A DNA stretch of 64,000 nt. It comes from Natronolimnobius sp. AArcel1. Lineage in GTDB: Archaea; Halobacteriota; Halobacteria; Halobacteriales; Natrialbaceae. A program made the position numbers and the translations under genes. Within the stretch, counting starts at the first letter, position 1. The number at the start of each line of letters is the position of its first letter. Below the pieces are notes generated by a model. It made no database searches. It was given only the letters and a program-made list of their open reading frames with translations, and was not told the DNA's origin. Of this stretch, positions 1 through 8,471 are shown piece after piece. The stretch is taken from assembly GCF_011043775.1 (NCBI RefSeq), contig NZ_JAAKXY010000005.1, forward strand, positions 496,001-560,000, written 5' to 3'.

Positions 1-2
1 GT

Positions 3-692
3 GCACGACGACTTGGCGATCCAATCGGCTTGCTGAGCGTCGGAGACGATGGAATCACGACTCGCATTGATCCAGCGACGACGCCTGCAACCTACAATCG
101 GATCAAGCGCGAACTGCTTGAACTCGAGCCAACAACACCCGAGGGCGACACCGTTGAGACCAAATCTGCTGTGAGAGCCGATGCGAAAGCGCGTGCTGAA
201 CCACACCAGCCAGGCGTTCAAAAAACAGCTGCTGACGCCCGTCAGACACTCGAGAAACTCACTGACGGAACTGTGGATGAGCCGACGGATTTTGTCTCGA
301 CACTGCGCCCCTTCTATGCGGCCAGAGATGGCTACCAGAGACGAATTGAATCCGAACCCCTCTATGGAGCGGTCAAAACCGCTATCCAACGGACGGACAC
401 ACAACGCTGGACGATCATTTGTACGGATGATTCGAACCCAGCCGAACTCCGCGAAGCAGTGACGTACGCTCGCAAGAGCGGCAACTCCGTCATGGTGTTG
501 CTCGCGCCCACCGTATTATATGAATCCGGTGGCCTCACAGATATCGAACGTGCGTACGACCGCTACGTGGAATTCGAAGAGTTACGGCGTGACCTTGCGC
601 GGATGAACCGCGTCACCGCACTCGAGGTTGGGCCAAAAGACCGACTTGCGAGTGTGCTGGCTGCACGTCGTCCACGAGGTGAGGTCGCATGA
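3..692 (+). CDS. DUF58 domain protein, C-terminal part (5' end outside window)
   Basis: The reading frame is open from base 3, so the gene begins before the window and only about 229 C-terminal residues are present. The second half has the usual DUF58/vWA-like layout: a strand ending in 'TIICTDDSNP', a helix, 'SVMVLLAPTVLYE', then 'YVEFEELRRDLARMNRV' and a tail 'LEVGPKDRLASVL' typical of haloarchaeal DUF58 proteins. The family normally works with MoxR AAA ATPases, and here a MoxR gene lies on the opposite strand at 3889-4908. The stop overlaps the next start by four bases (ATGA), so translation is probably coupled. Family assignment is from recognition of the fold pattern; the biological role of haloarchaeal DUF58 proteins is not established. 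Confidence 0.75.
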   Translation, partial: ARRLGDPIGLLSVGDDGITTRIDPATTPATYNRIKRELLELEPTTPEGDTVETKSAVRADAKARAEPHQPGVQKTAADARQTLEKLTDGTVDEPTDFVSTLRPFYAARDGYQRRIESEPLYGAVKTAIQRTDTQRWTIICTDDSNPAELREAVTYARKSGNSVMVLLAPTVLYESGGLTDIERAYDRYVEFEELRRDLARMNRVTALEVGPKDRLASVLAARRPRGEVA

Positions 693-1180
693 ACACGTCA
701 ACACCGGTGTCGATGCCAGCACGGGATATCCCCTCAGCTATCGCAATACTCGCCTGTGTGATCATCCTGACGCTGGTTGTTGGCCCACTTGGCGCAGTGA
801 TTGCACTTGTCGGTGCAACTGTCTGGTACACCTTGGGGACGCCGTATGCGATTGCAACGGGGTTTGTACTGCTTGCGGTACTATCACCACCAACGACTGC
901 TGTGACATGGGGTGGAATTGTACTGGCGTTTCTCGCACTCGCCTTGTTGCCAGCATTGCGCCAATCATGGGGCTACCTCGAGAGTGGTGGATTGGTCACT
1001 GGGACGGCCGTGTATAGCGTGTTAACCTGGTGGCTAGTCCAGACACAGCCGCTGTGGCTTGCTACAGGAACGGTTGGTATTTGTATTGTGCTGACAGCAT
1101 ACACGATGCATCGATACGAACTGGTAGAGCTCGGACTGGTTCCCGAAACGCAATCGACCAAATCTAAAACAGAGCGATGA
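689..1180 (+). CDS. Small polytopic membrane protein of the DUF58 operon
   Basis: A 163-residue, very hydrophobic protein with about five membrane-spanning stretches between residues 14 and 145 and a short charged C-terminus. It overlaps the DUF58 gene by four bases and is overlapped by the next gene in the same way (ATGA at 1177-1180), giving a tight three-gene operon. Small membrane proteins of unknown function commonly sit beside DUF58 in haloarchaea. No enzymatic motif is visible, so a scaffold or subunit role is only inferred from context. Confidence 0.7.
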   Translation: MNTSTPVSMPARDIPSAIAILACVIILTLVVGPLGAVIALVGATVWYTLGTPYAIATGFVLLAVLSPPTTAVTWGGIVLAFLALALLPALRQSWGYLESGGLVTGTAVYSVLTWWLVQTQPLWLATGTVGICIVLTAYTMHRYELVELGLVPETQSTKSKTER

Positions 1181-2199
1181 GTGACTCCAATACAGAGACC
1201 GATACAGGCACCGATACCAAAGCTGCAGCGACTGATCAAACCGCCGTTGAATTTGCAGCACAGGTCGAACTCTTAACTGAAGAAAACGAGCGATTGCGCG
1301 AGGAATACGTTCGAGCACGTCGGACACAGTACCGTGCAACGGCGATCGGACTTGCTGGGATTGGACTACTTGCAGTCCTCGGTGGACTACTCTTTCCAAC
1401 CGCGCGTGAGGTATTGATCGGACTTGGTGCAACTGGTCTCTTCGGTGCAGTACTGACGTACTATCTCACGCCAACTCAGTTCGTCGCTGCTGATGTCGGT
1501 GAACGTGTCTATACCGCCACGACTGCAAACCTGGCCGACATCGTTGATGAGCTCGGGTTGCGTGAAGACCGAATCTACGTGCCCGGTGAAACCGAGCCTG
1601 CACGTCTGTACGTGCCACAGCACGCCGATATCTCCGTTCCAGAGTCACGATCAGGTCCATTCGTCGCTGCAGAAGAAAGTCGTGGTCTGTTACTCACTGC
1701 GAGTGGAACCGAACTGTTTCGAGAGTTCGAACGTGGATTGACTGGCACACTCGCTAGTGCCCCACCAGTACTTGCTGAACAGCTCACCGATGCCCTCATC
1801 CAGCAGTTCGAACTAGCTCGCAGCGCCGAGATCGACACCGACCCAGAACATAATCGAATCACGGTTGCGATCACCGAAAGCGCATTTGGGCCCGTTGATC
1901 GCTTTGATCACCCGATTGGCTCATTTCTCGCTGTCGGCTTTGCAAGTGGACTCGGGCAACCCGTTCGACTCGAGGTTACACCAGACTCGGGTCGAGCAGA
2001 CTGGCTCGTCACCTGTCGCTGGGGAGATATTGAGACAGTTTCCGGTGGGGAGGCCAATATGGGCGGTTCAGAGTCAGAGACAGCAATTAACAGCGATGAG
2101 AAATCCAAGACGGTTCAGTATACAGACGTAAACAAGTCAACGGCCACGGGTCAGGTGACCCGTGGCTTGTCAGTGGACTCCGCCTCTGACCCGAAGTAG
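1177..2199 (+). CDS. Coiled-coil membrane-anchored haloarchaeal protein; 3' end overwritten by IS
   Basis: A 340-residue product. The N-terminus is acidic, followed by a coiled coil around residues 28-50 ('ELLTEENERLREEYVRARR') and two membrane segments at about 54-97. The rest is a soluble domain of about 200 residues without recognised motifs. It is the third gene of the DUF58 operon. The last 15 to 20 codons, after about position 2140, lie inside the right end of the downstream IS1341-type element, including its perfect palindrome at 2144-2165. The stop codon and C-terminal peptide are therefore supplied by the insertion, and the native terminus is lost or shortened. The soluble domain looks complete, so the protein may still work. 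Confidence 0.65.
   Translation: MSDSNTETDTGTDTKAAATDQTAVEFAAQVELLTEENERLREEYVRARRTQYRATAIGLAGIGLLAVLGGLLFPTAREVLIGLGATGLFGAVLTYYLTPTQFVAADVGERVYTATTANLADIVDELGLREDRIYVPGETEPARLYVPQHADISVPESRSGPFVAAEESRGLLLTASGTELFREFERGLTGTLASAPPVLAEQLTDALIQQFELARSAEIDTDPEHNRITVAITESAFGPVDRFDHPIGSFLAVGFASGLGQPVRLEVTPDSGRADWLVTCRWGDIETVSGGEANMGGSESETAINSDEKSKTVQYTDVNKSTATGQVTRGLSVDSASDPK
2144..2165. repeat. Right-end palindrome of element A
   Basis: Stem CCACGGGTC / GACCCGTGG with loop AGGT, all nine pairs perfect. It lies just past the tnpB stop and matches the left-end palindrome (3842-3863) and the solo copy at 36231-36252. Subterminal hairpins of this kind are the strand-specific recognition sites of IS200/IS605 transposases. 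Confidence 0.8.
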
Positions 2200-3776
2200 T
2201 CTGGGTACGGGGCAAATCCCCGGTTCGGCTTCACCGTCCCTGACTTGAGGGCGAGTTGACTGTCGCCCGTCCGCCGCGAGTCGTTTAGCCCGCGACGGAC
2301 AAACCGCCATCCCACGTTCTTCGCCGCATTATAATCCGCGTGGAGTTCCTTTCCACACTTCTCACACTCGAACTCCGTTCCCGTGCGGTTTCCCTTGCTC
2401 GTGTGCCCGCACTCCGAACACCGCTGGCTCGTGTAACGCGGGTTCACGAACTCAACGCGAATCCCACGTTCTTCGGCCTTGTACTCAACGTACTGGACGA
2501 GTTTTTGGGGTGCCCACTGCTGGAACTTCTTCCCGTTCGAAATGCGCTTTCGGATGTACCGTAAGTCTTCGAACACGATGTGCGTGCAGTCGTGCTCGAC
2601 GGGCTCGTCGATAATTGCGTTCGACACGCGATGGAGTTTATCACGGTAATACCGTTCTTCACGGCCCTCCATCCGTACAAGCGTGCGGTGGGCAGACTGG
2701 GTGCCGGTTTTCTGGAGGCCGCCGCGAGTCTGTTCGAAGCAGTCGCGTTCGTGGACGAGTTTCTTGCCGGGTTCAAAACGCGCGGTTGAGGTGACTGCGA
2801 GGTGGTTGATGCCGAGGTCAACCCCGAGAACTGTCCTGTCCTCCGCGGGAGACTCTTCAACATCATCCATCGGACTCTCTTTGCGGAACCCCAAGTGCAA
2901 GTAGAACTCGCCGTCACGAGCGGTGAGCGTGGACGTGGCAACGTGCCAGTCATCGTTGTTCAAGAACTGGTATTGGAAGCCATCGTCAGCTTCAGGAAGC
3001 ACCATCTCGCATCGGACTCGGTTTTCCAGAGTCGTGAGTGAGACGGTCTCGTCGTCGAACACGGTCATCGTGTTCGCGTCGTATTTGATGGTTGGTGCGT
3101 TGACATCCTCCCCGCGCTGAAGCGCGAGGATTCCCACGGCACCGCACCGCTGGGTTGGGATGTTTAAGGTTTGTAGTCACCTTGGAAGGCGGCTACTGGC
3201 TGTGCCAACCAGCCGTTACTCCTATCCCGGCATGGGATTCGGAGATACTTTTTGTCTACACCCTATTTCGGCACGGAAGAGGGTGTCTTCCGCTTGAAAT
3301 TAGGGAATCCCGATATTGTCCGATTAAGTGGGCGGGCAGGCCGCCTCGGTTGACTATTGGTACGGTGACTGGTCACTTAAAACATCCGTCCAACCCATCG
3401 AACGTGGTTCGTGTAGGAGTTGTCGGATTCATCCCCGCCCTGAAAGGGCGAGGCTTTCTCCTCGTTCTTCCGTAAACTTGGGACACGAGACTTGTTGATG
3501 GTTCTCGTGAAGTTCGTGGACGCCGGAGAGGGCGTCTGCGGCTTGGTGGGTGGCGAGGATTGCGTGTTGACTCTTGAGGCGGGTTTGTTCGCGCACATCG
3601 TCATACGCGAGGCTTTGGAGTTCGTATTTGTCGTGTTCATAATGTACCCAGCCGATTTCAGCGGCAAGGTCACACGCGGCGTGCCACTCGTGAATCGTGT
3701 CTTCAAGCAAGTCTGCTTGCTCGTCGGACACGCATAAGCGAGTGATTGCCGTTCGCCCCAAGTCGTCGTTTGCCAC
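2151..3776 (-). pseudogene. tnpB: tnpB (RNA-guided nuclease family) split by a 372-bp insertion
   Basis: The N-terminal part (3776 to 3472) ends in 'QQVSCPKF'. The C-terminal part (3099 to 2151) resumes with 'APTIKYDANTMTVF' and holds the RuvC motifs 'GVDLGINHLAV' and 'FEDLRYIRK', a CSEC/CEKC zinc ribbon and 'NADYNAAKN'-like 'HADYNAAKN'. Removing bases 3100-3471 rejoins the codons as K-F-T-A-P-T and gives an uninterrupted 417-residue TnpB, the same size as the intact copy at 41962-43212 (416). In the present state the first part hits an in-frame stop inside the insertion and no full protein can be made. A shorter product starting inside the insertion (from about 3137) is possible but would lack the N-terminal recognition domain. 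Confidence 0.85.
3100..3471 (-). mobile_element. 372-bp non-autonomous IS200/IS605-type element (MITE) inside tnpB
   Basis: Read on the minus strand it begins just 3' of TTTAC in the tnpB codons. Its left-end hairpin (3433-3453) resembles that of the intact element at 30420-31862, and its right-end hairpin (3110-3129) is followed by GAGGATGTCAA. It has no transposase gene. Part of its interior ('GGATAGGAGTAACGGCTG', then 'GGCACAGCCA') matches the region just 5' of the right end of the 30420-31862 element, where IS605 omega-RNAs are encoded. Excision is base-precise because it restores the host tnpB reading frame. It is therefore an internal-deletion derivative of the 30420-31862 type. Confidence 0.8.
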
Positions 3777-3841
3777 AAATTCAAAGAAAAATGAGGATTA
3801 TTTAATACTATTTATTTCCCGAGGGGTCAGTCGGCATTCCT

Positions 3842-3863
3842 CCACGGGTCGGGTGACTCGTGG
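3842..3863. repeat. Left-end palindrome of element A
   Basis: Stem CCACGGGTC / GACTCGTGG with loop GGGT; nine pairs including one G-T. It lies 66 bases upstream of the tnpB start and 26 bases from the MoxR stop. Confidence 0.75.
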
Positions 3864-3888
3864 AATCCTGCCTCGACCGCTGTTGAAA

Positions 3889-4908
3889 TCAATTGCTGGT
3901 GGCTGGCTGTACTGTGCTGTCGTCTGAACTCGGTGGCTCGACTGAACTGACGATATCATCGATAATATCTGCCGGTCGAACATTGCTCAGATCTGCGTCT
4001 GTACTCAACACGAGGCGGTGAATAAGAATCGAATTGGCGAGTGCTTTCACGTCGTCTGGAATAACATAGTGACGACCCTTAATTGTGGCTCGAGCCTTTG
4101 CCCCTTCAAGAAACGCAAGCGCCGCTCGAGGAGACCCACCATGTGTGACATCTGGGTGGGCCCGGGTTGCATCGACGATGTCCAGAATATACTCTTTCAC
4201 TGGCGCGGCGATATGTACATTTGCAACCACCTCCCGGGCTTCGAGAATCTGTGATGTCTCGACGACCTGCTCGACAGCATCCGGGCCAAGTTCTGGGTCG
4301 TCATCGAATCGATCAAGCAGTTCGCGTTCATCCGGCCGGTCAGGAATATCAATATTGAATTTGAATTGGAAGCGGTCGCGTTGGGCTTCCGGTAACTCAA
4401 AGACGCCTTCCATCTCGAGTGGGTTCTGTGTCGCGATTACCATAAACGGCGTTGGAAGCGACAGCGTCTCTCCCTCGATAGTCGCGCGTCGTTCTTGCAT
4501 CGCCTCGAGAAGTGCACTTTGAGTCTTTGGCGTTGCACGATTAATCTCGTCAGCGACGACTAGATTTGAGAAGATTGGCCCGCGTTGCAGTGCGAACTCA
4601 CCGCTGTGTTCACGATAGATGTGGGTTCCTGTAATATCTGCTGGGAGAATATCAGGAGTCATCTGGATTCGATTGTAACCAAGTCCTGTTGCGCGTGCAA
4701 AGAGATTTGCAAGCGTTGTCTTAGCCACGCCGGGGACGCCCTCGAGCAGAACGTGCCCACGCGTCAACAATGCAACTGTGAGATGCTCGACTGCCATTTC
4801 GTTGCCGATCAAGACGCGATCGACCTCAGACTGAATCGCATCGTAGAGTTCGGCTGGCAGCTGCTGGTTCGCATCGCCGTCGCCATCGTGCGAGTGCTCG
4901 GCGCTCAT
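3889..4908 (-). CDS. MoxR-family AAA+ ATPase
   Basis: A 339-residue protein. Walker A 'GVPGVAKTTLA' lies near residue 57, Walker B 'VVADEINRA' near 118, sensor 'VIATQNPLEMEG' near 158 and arginine-finger region 'EAQRDRFQFK', followed by the C-terminal lid domain. MoxR ATPases act as chaperone-like remodelers, usually with DUF58 or vWA partners. The start overlaps the stop of the DUF4350-like gene by four bases, so the two are co-translated. Unusually, the nearest DUF58 gene is convergent rather than in the same operon. The short acidic tail ends 26 bases before the left end of element A, so that insertion just missed the gene. Confidence 0.93.
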   Translation of the reverse strand: MSAEHSHDGDGDANQQLPAELYDAIQSEVDRVLIGNEMAVEHLTVALLTRGHVLLEGVPGVAKTTLANLFARATGLGYNRIQMTPDILPADITGTHIYREHSGEFALQRGPIFSNLVVADEINRATPKTQSALLEAMQERRATIEGETLSLPTPFMVIATQNPLEMEGVFELPEAQRDRFQFKFNIDIPDRPDERELLDRFDDDPELGPDAVEQVVETSQILEAREVVANVHIAAPVKEYILDIVDATRAHPDVTHGGSPRAALAFLEGAKARATIKGRHYVIPDDVKALANSILIHRLVLSTDADLSNVRPADIIDDIVSSVEPPSSDDSTVQPATSN

Positions 4909-6050
4909 TCGTCGTCCCTCCGTTTTGATCCAGTACGGTTAAGCGCTGTTATGACGCGCGAGATACGTTCCTCGTCCCAGTCGGGATGGCGCTCTCGGAG
5001 GTGTGTTGCCCGTTGTTCGTCCTCGAGCGTTGGAAGATCGGCCTCGTCGGTGCTTGTGCCTCGGGTATCCTGAGGGTGGCCAGATGTGAGTCGCGAGCGA
5101 AGACGGGTTGCTGTCATTTTGAGCCGATGTGATGATCGAGCACCAACCGCAATCATACCAATTCCAATCCCACCAAGGAACAATTGCAACAGCGGTGATT
5201 CTCTAAGTGTGAGCGTAGCACTTGCTAATGGTGGCAACTCGTCTGCGTGCGATAGATCAATCAACACCTGATCAGCATCAGTGTAGATTGCCCGCAAGAA
5301 CGCTTCGTTATCTGGTTCGTCGATCATAGCGTTGATTGCGATACTGGGGTCACTAACGGCGATAACCTGCCCAGATGAGACAGGTTCGACCGTCGCGACG
5401 GGATATGCCCCAGGCTCTTCGCCATCACTCAGTTCGCCATCACGGTTGAGGTCGCGATATGCAGCATCGCTTGTCTCAACCAAGACGGTGGCGTTATTTG
5501 GTTCGATCGACGCGGCGTAATTGAGCGTCAGTTGGTCGACGCCCTCAGTATAGGTGTGATCTGTGATGCCAGTTGCAATCGGCATCGAGGGACCCTGATA
5601 ATAGTTCTGATGATCACGAAGTAACTCACCATCAGCATGTGCTGAAGCACCAACATCGGCAAGTAAGTCATTTCCTGGAGTGTCGAAATTCTCGAACACG
5701 ACAAGTGTCCCGCCATCAGCGACGAACTGTTCGAGACGCTCGAGGTCAGCGCCGGTGTAAGGCTCATCCGGTGCGACAACGAATGCAACCGTTTCGTTTG
5801 ACTGGTGATCGGTATACTGTGTTGTCTCTCGGATCAGATCGCTTTCAACACCCGGTTCATCGTTGATCTGGTCGTGTAATTCGGACATCCCGTCCCAGGA
5901 GGGGTTGAACGGCCCGAACGCCGCCGTCGAGGTTGCAGCAGCAATCCCAAATCCGAGACAGACAACAATAACGAGACTAGCAAGCAACACACGGGGCCAA
6001 TCGATCCCCGTTCTCGAGCTAGTATCTTGAAACCATTCGAGTGGGTTCAT
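4905..6050 (-). CDS. DUF4350-like membrane protein of the MoxR operon
   Basis: A 381-residue protein with an N-terminal membrane anchor (about residues 20-45). An extracytoplasmic domain follows, containing 'VAFVVAPDEPYTGADLERL' and 'FVADGGTLVVFENFDTPGN', the hallmark of DUF4350 (a GATase-like fold). A second membrane segment sits near residues 290-310, and the cytoplasmic tail is charged. It overlaps the MoxR gene downstream. DUF4350 proteins are standard members of MoxR/DUF58 clusters in archaea and actinobacteria. Their molecular role is unknown. A function in envelope assembly or stress is suggested only by membrane topology and context. Confidence 0.8.
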   Translation of the reverse strand: MNPLEWFQDTSSRTGIDWPRVLLASLVIVVCLGFGIAAATSTAAFGPFNPSWDGMSELHDQINDEPGVESDLIRETTQYTDHQSNETVAFVVAPDEPYTGADLERLEQFVADGGTLVVFENFDTPGNDLLADVGASAHADGELLRDHQNYYQGPSMPIATGITDHTYTEGVDQLTLNYAASIEPNNATVLVETSDAAYRDLNRDGELSDGEEPGAYPVATVEPVSSGQVIAVSDPSIAINAMIDEPDNEAFLRAIYTDADQVLIDLSHADELPPLASATLTLRESPLLQLFLGGIGIGMIAVGARSSHRLKMTATRLRSRLTSGHPQDTRGTSTDEADLPTLEDEQRATHLRERHPDWDEERISRVITALNRTGSKRRDDE

Positions 6051-6099
6051 TCGTCCACCCCCTGTATCACGGTGCGAAGCGGCGTTTCACGCTGGTTCG

Positions 6100-6381
6100 T
6101 TACCATGGAAGCACCTCCGGTGGCAAAATCTCGAGGATACGGCGGATAACAACGACACCGAAGCCACAAAGACCAACGAGGATCAGCCACCGAAGCCGGC
6201 GTCGCCAATCAGGGGTAACTGCAAAGGGGGCGGTCAGTTCGGTAACGATCAACAACCCAATAAGCGAGAGCACGAAAAATAGCTCGTACGAGAACGAGCC
6301 CAGTAGAGAAAGCGCGAGAAGCGCTGCGAGCATCCATGCAAGTTGCCCGCGAATGAACTGCATCCGTCGGTGGGTCGCCAT
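6100..6381 (-). CDS. Small three-helix membrane protein heading the MoxR operon
   Basis: A 93-residue protein with three hydrophobic stretches (about 14-32, 34-54 and 66-84) separated by basic loops. It lies 49 bases upstream of the DUF4350-like gene on the same strand and is probably the first gene of the MoxR operon. No family motif is visible. Confidence 0.65.
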   Translation of the reverse strand: MATHRRMQFIRGQLAWMLAALLALSLLGSFSYELFFVLSLIGLLIVTELTAPFAVTPDWRRRLRWLILVGLCGFGVVVIRRILEILPPEVLPW

Positions 6382-6489
6382 CTAGTCCAGTAGGGACACT
6401 CAGTCATCGTAAATCCTCGGGGTTTCGTTCGCATCTGCCGGCCTAGTGAGAACGGTAGTTTCATTTACTCGTAACCAACTGTTCCCGGT

Positions 6490-7263
6490 ATGTCTCCCGC
6501 TGCCACTTCTACTCCGCGAACCGATGCGGGCGATTCGTCACCGGTTGTCCACGCAACCGACGTGACGAAAGTCTACACCCGCGGGTCCAAACCTGGCCGT
6601 ATTGGGCGACTCCTCGGTCGATCAGATCCGCCGTCAGTAACGGCACTCGAGGAGGTCTCCGTTGCAATTGAGACGGGCGAAATTGTCGGTCTCGCCGGCC
6701 CAAGCGGCAGCGGGAAGTCTACACTGTTGCATCTTCTTGCCGGTCTCGAGACACCGACATCTGGAACAGTACAGTTCCAAGACCAGGATTTCTCGGCGCT
6801 CTCTCGTCGACAGCGGATTCGACTTCGCCTCGAACACGTTGGAATCATTTTTCAACATTTCCATCTTGTCGACTCACTCACTGCACGGGCAAACGTTGCC
6901 CTCCCGTTGGTCGAACTCGGCGTCGGTGCACAAAAACGTCGTGAGCGTGCAGAGACCTTGCTCGAGCGTGTTGGCCTTGGTGACCGAATTGGACATCGGC
7001 CGCGCGAACTGAGCGGTGGTGAACAACAACGGGTTGCAATTGCCCGTGCACTCGCAACTGACCCGACGCTGGTTATCGCTGATGAGCCAACGGGTGAACT
7101 CGATACGGAAACAGGCCAGCGCGTACTCGAGCAGTTCGAGCGAATCGCAGACGACCGAGCAGTCGTTCTTGCCTCTCACGACCAACCAACACTGGACATT
7201 ACTGATCGTGTTATTCGCCTTCGAGACGGTGCTCAAGCAGAATCCACGCAACTCGACGCATGA
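6490..7263 (+). CDS. ABC transporter ATP-binding protein (MacB/LolD type)
   Basis: A 257-residue ATPase. Walker A 'GPSGSGKST' at about residues 70-78, Q-loop '[19 protein letters not shown]', signature '[16 protein letters not shown]', Walker B '[11 protein letters not shown]' and the H-loop '[10 protein letters not shown]'. The sequence order and the E-L-D after Walker B are typical of the LolD/MacB/FtsE subclass that drives mechanotransmission rather than substrate import. The stop overlaps the first permease start (ATGA at 7260-7263), so the three genes form one operon. The substrate cannot be read from the sequence. Confidence 0.93.
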   Translation: MSPAATSTPRTDAGDSSPVVHATDVTKVYTRGSKPGRIGRLLGRSDPPSVTALEEVSVAIETGEIVGLAGPSGSGKSTLLHLLAGLETPTSGTVQFQDQDFSALSRRQRIRLRLEHVGIIFQHFHLVDSLTARANVALPLVELGVGAQKRRERAETLLERVGLGDRIGHRPRELSGGEQQRVAIARALATDPTLVIADEPTGELDTETGQRVLEQFERIADDRAVVLASHDQPTLDITDRVIRLRDGAQAESTQLDA

Positions 7264-8471
7264 GTATTCGGAAACGGCTGATTCGCTGGGCTGGCCTCCT
7301 TCGCGTTGGAGTCCGACGGACCGTCTCACGGACGCTCGGTGCAGACCAGCGACGCATGCAACTGAGCGTCCTCGGTGTTGCCGCAATCATTGCACTGCTC
7401 GTTATCGTCACTGGACTCGGGCTTGGGCTCGCGACTGGGACGACAGTCTATGATGACGATATCGACTACTGGGTCGTCCCCGAAGACAGCGGCAGTAGTT
7501 CACCGCTGTTAGCGACAGACAATCCGCGCTTTGGGTCAGTACATGATGCTACCGAACAGTTCCGAAGTGACGACGTTACGTTTGCAACCCCAGTCCTGTC
7601 GCAGGTACTCCAAGTCGAAACAGACGGAGAGACAGAATACATCCTCGTCATGGGAGTAATCAACGAACCGGGATTGGATTCTGTCACCGGTGTTGCAACC
7701 ACCGGCATTACAGATGGTGATCCCTACTATGATGATGGTTCATACAGTGGAGAGTGGACCGGCGACGCCGTTCTTTCCCAGAGTGCTGCAGGACTACTCG
7801 AGGCCGATTCCGGATCCCAGTTGACGATCGCTGGCAACGACTCCTTTACTGTAACCAACGTCGATGACGGGGCCGATTCGGTGGGTGACGTTCCAGCCGC
7901 GGTTGTCCAACTGAGCGAACTCCAGACACTCACGGGAGCGGCAGAAAACGATCAAGCCGACCAGTTCATCGTCGGGACGAACTCACCAGCTGTCGAAACA
8001 ACCCTCGAAGGTGTGTATCCACAGTCAGAGGTGCTCACGCGAGGCGAGTTGACAACCAGTGCCGCAATGGACTCAGAGTTGCCACTGGCGCTTGCGTTAA
8101 CCGCGTTCATTATTTCAGTCTCTGTTGGCACCCTGTTCGTATTGACGACGAACGGCCTTGAGGTCGTTGCGGACAGAACGCAACTAGCAACACTGGCAGC
8201 TATCGGTATTTCAACGCGAAGCCAACTGACGCTTGTTGGAACACAAACGCTTGTGATCACGGGTGCCGGCGGCTTGCTTGGTGCACTCGTCGGTATGGGT
8301 GGAATTTGGGGCGTGAATGCGGCAGCTATGGAATTTGTCACGACCGAGCCGATCGCACTTTCAGAGCCGTGGTTCATCCTCTATGGCGGAGCTGTTGGAT
8401 TGATTATTGGCATCCTTTCGCTCCCATATCTGTTATTGTTGACCCGTCGAGTTACTGGAGGTGTTCCTTAA
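7260..8471 (+). CDS. FtsX/MacB-like ABC permease
   Basis: A 403-residue permease. One N-terminal transmembrane helix (about residues 40-60) is followed by a large external MacB-PCD-like domain. Three C-terminal helices come after that: 'LALALTAFIISVSVGTLFVL', the segment around 'LVGTQTLVITGAGG', and the last around 'WFILYGGAVGLIIGIL'. This is the FtsX/LolC topology. It overlaps the ATPase gene and its own stop shares a base with the next start (TAATG). Together with the second permease it would form a heterodimeric transporter, probably moving lipoproteins or other membrane-associated molecules out of the membrane; that role is inference. Confidence 0.88.
   Translation: MSIRKRLIRWAGLLRVGVRRTVSRTLGADQRRMQLSVLGVAAIIALLVIVTGLGLGLATGTTVYDDDIDYWVVPEDSGSSSPLLATDNPRFGSVHDATEQFRSDDVTFATPVLSQVLQVETDGETEYILVMGVINEPGLDSVTGVATTGITDGDPYYDDGSYSGEWTGDAVLSQSAAGLLEADSGSQLTIAGNDSFTVTNVDDGADSVGDVPAAVVQLSELQTLTGAAENDQADQFIVGTNSPAVETTLEGVYPQSEVLTRGELTTSAAMDSELPLALALTAFIISVSVGTLFVLTTNGLEVVADRTQLATLAAIGISTRSQLTLVGTQTLVITGAGGLLGALVGMGGIWGVNAAAMEFVTTEPIALSEPWFILYGGAVGLIIGILSLPYLLLLTRRVTGGVP

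Larger units (their letters stand above)
2140..3870 (-). mobile_element. IS1341-type (IS200/IS605 superfamily) element 'A', tnpB only
   Basis: The element carries one tnpB on the minus strand and no tnpA. Both ends carry nearly the same palindrome, at 2144-2165 (right end) and 3842-3863 (left end), each a 9-bp stem with a four-base loop. It sits between the convergent DUF58 and MoxR operons. A further insertion (3100-3471) interrupts tnpB. Exact outer boundaries are estimated from the palindromes. Confidence 0.75.

Noticed and set aside
8306..8470. Upstream extension of the second FtsX permease
   Set aside because: It overlaps the first permease in another frame. The ATG at 8471, sharing a base with the previous stop, is the natural start.
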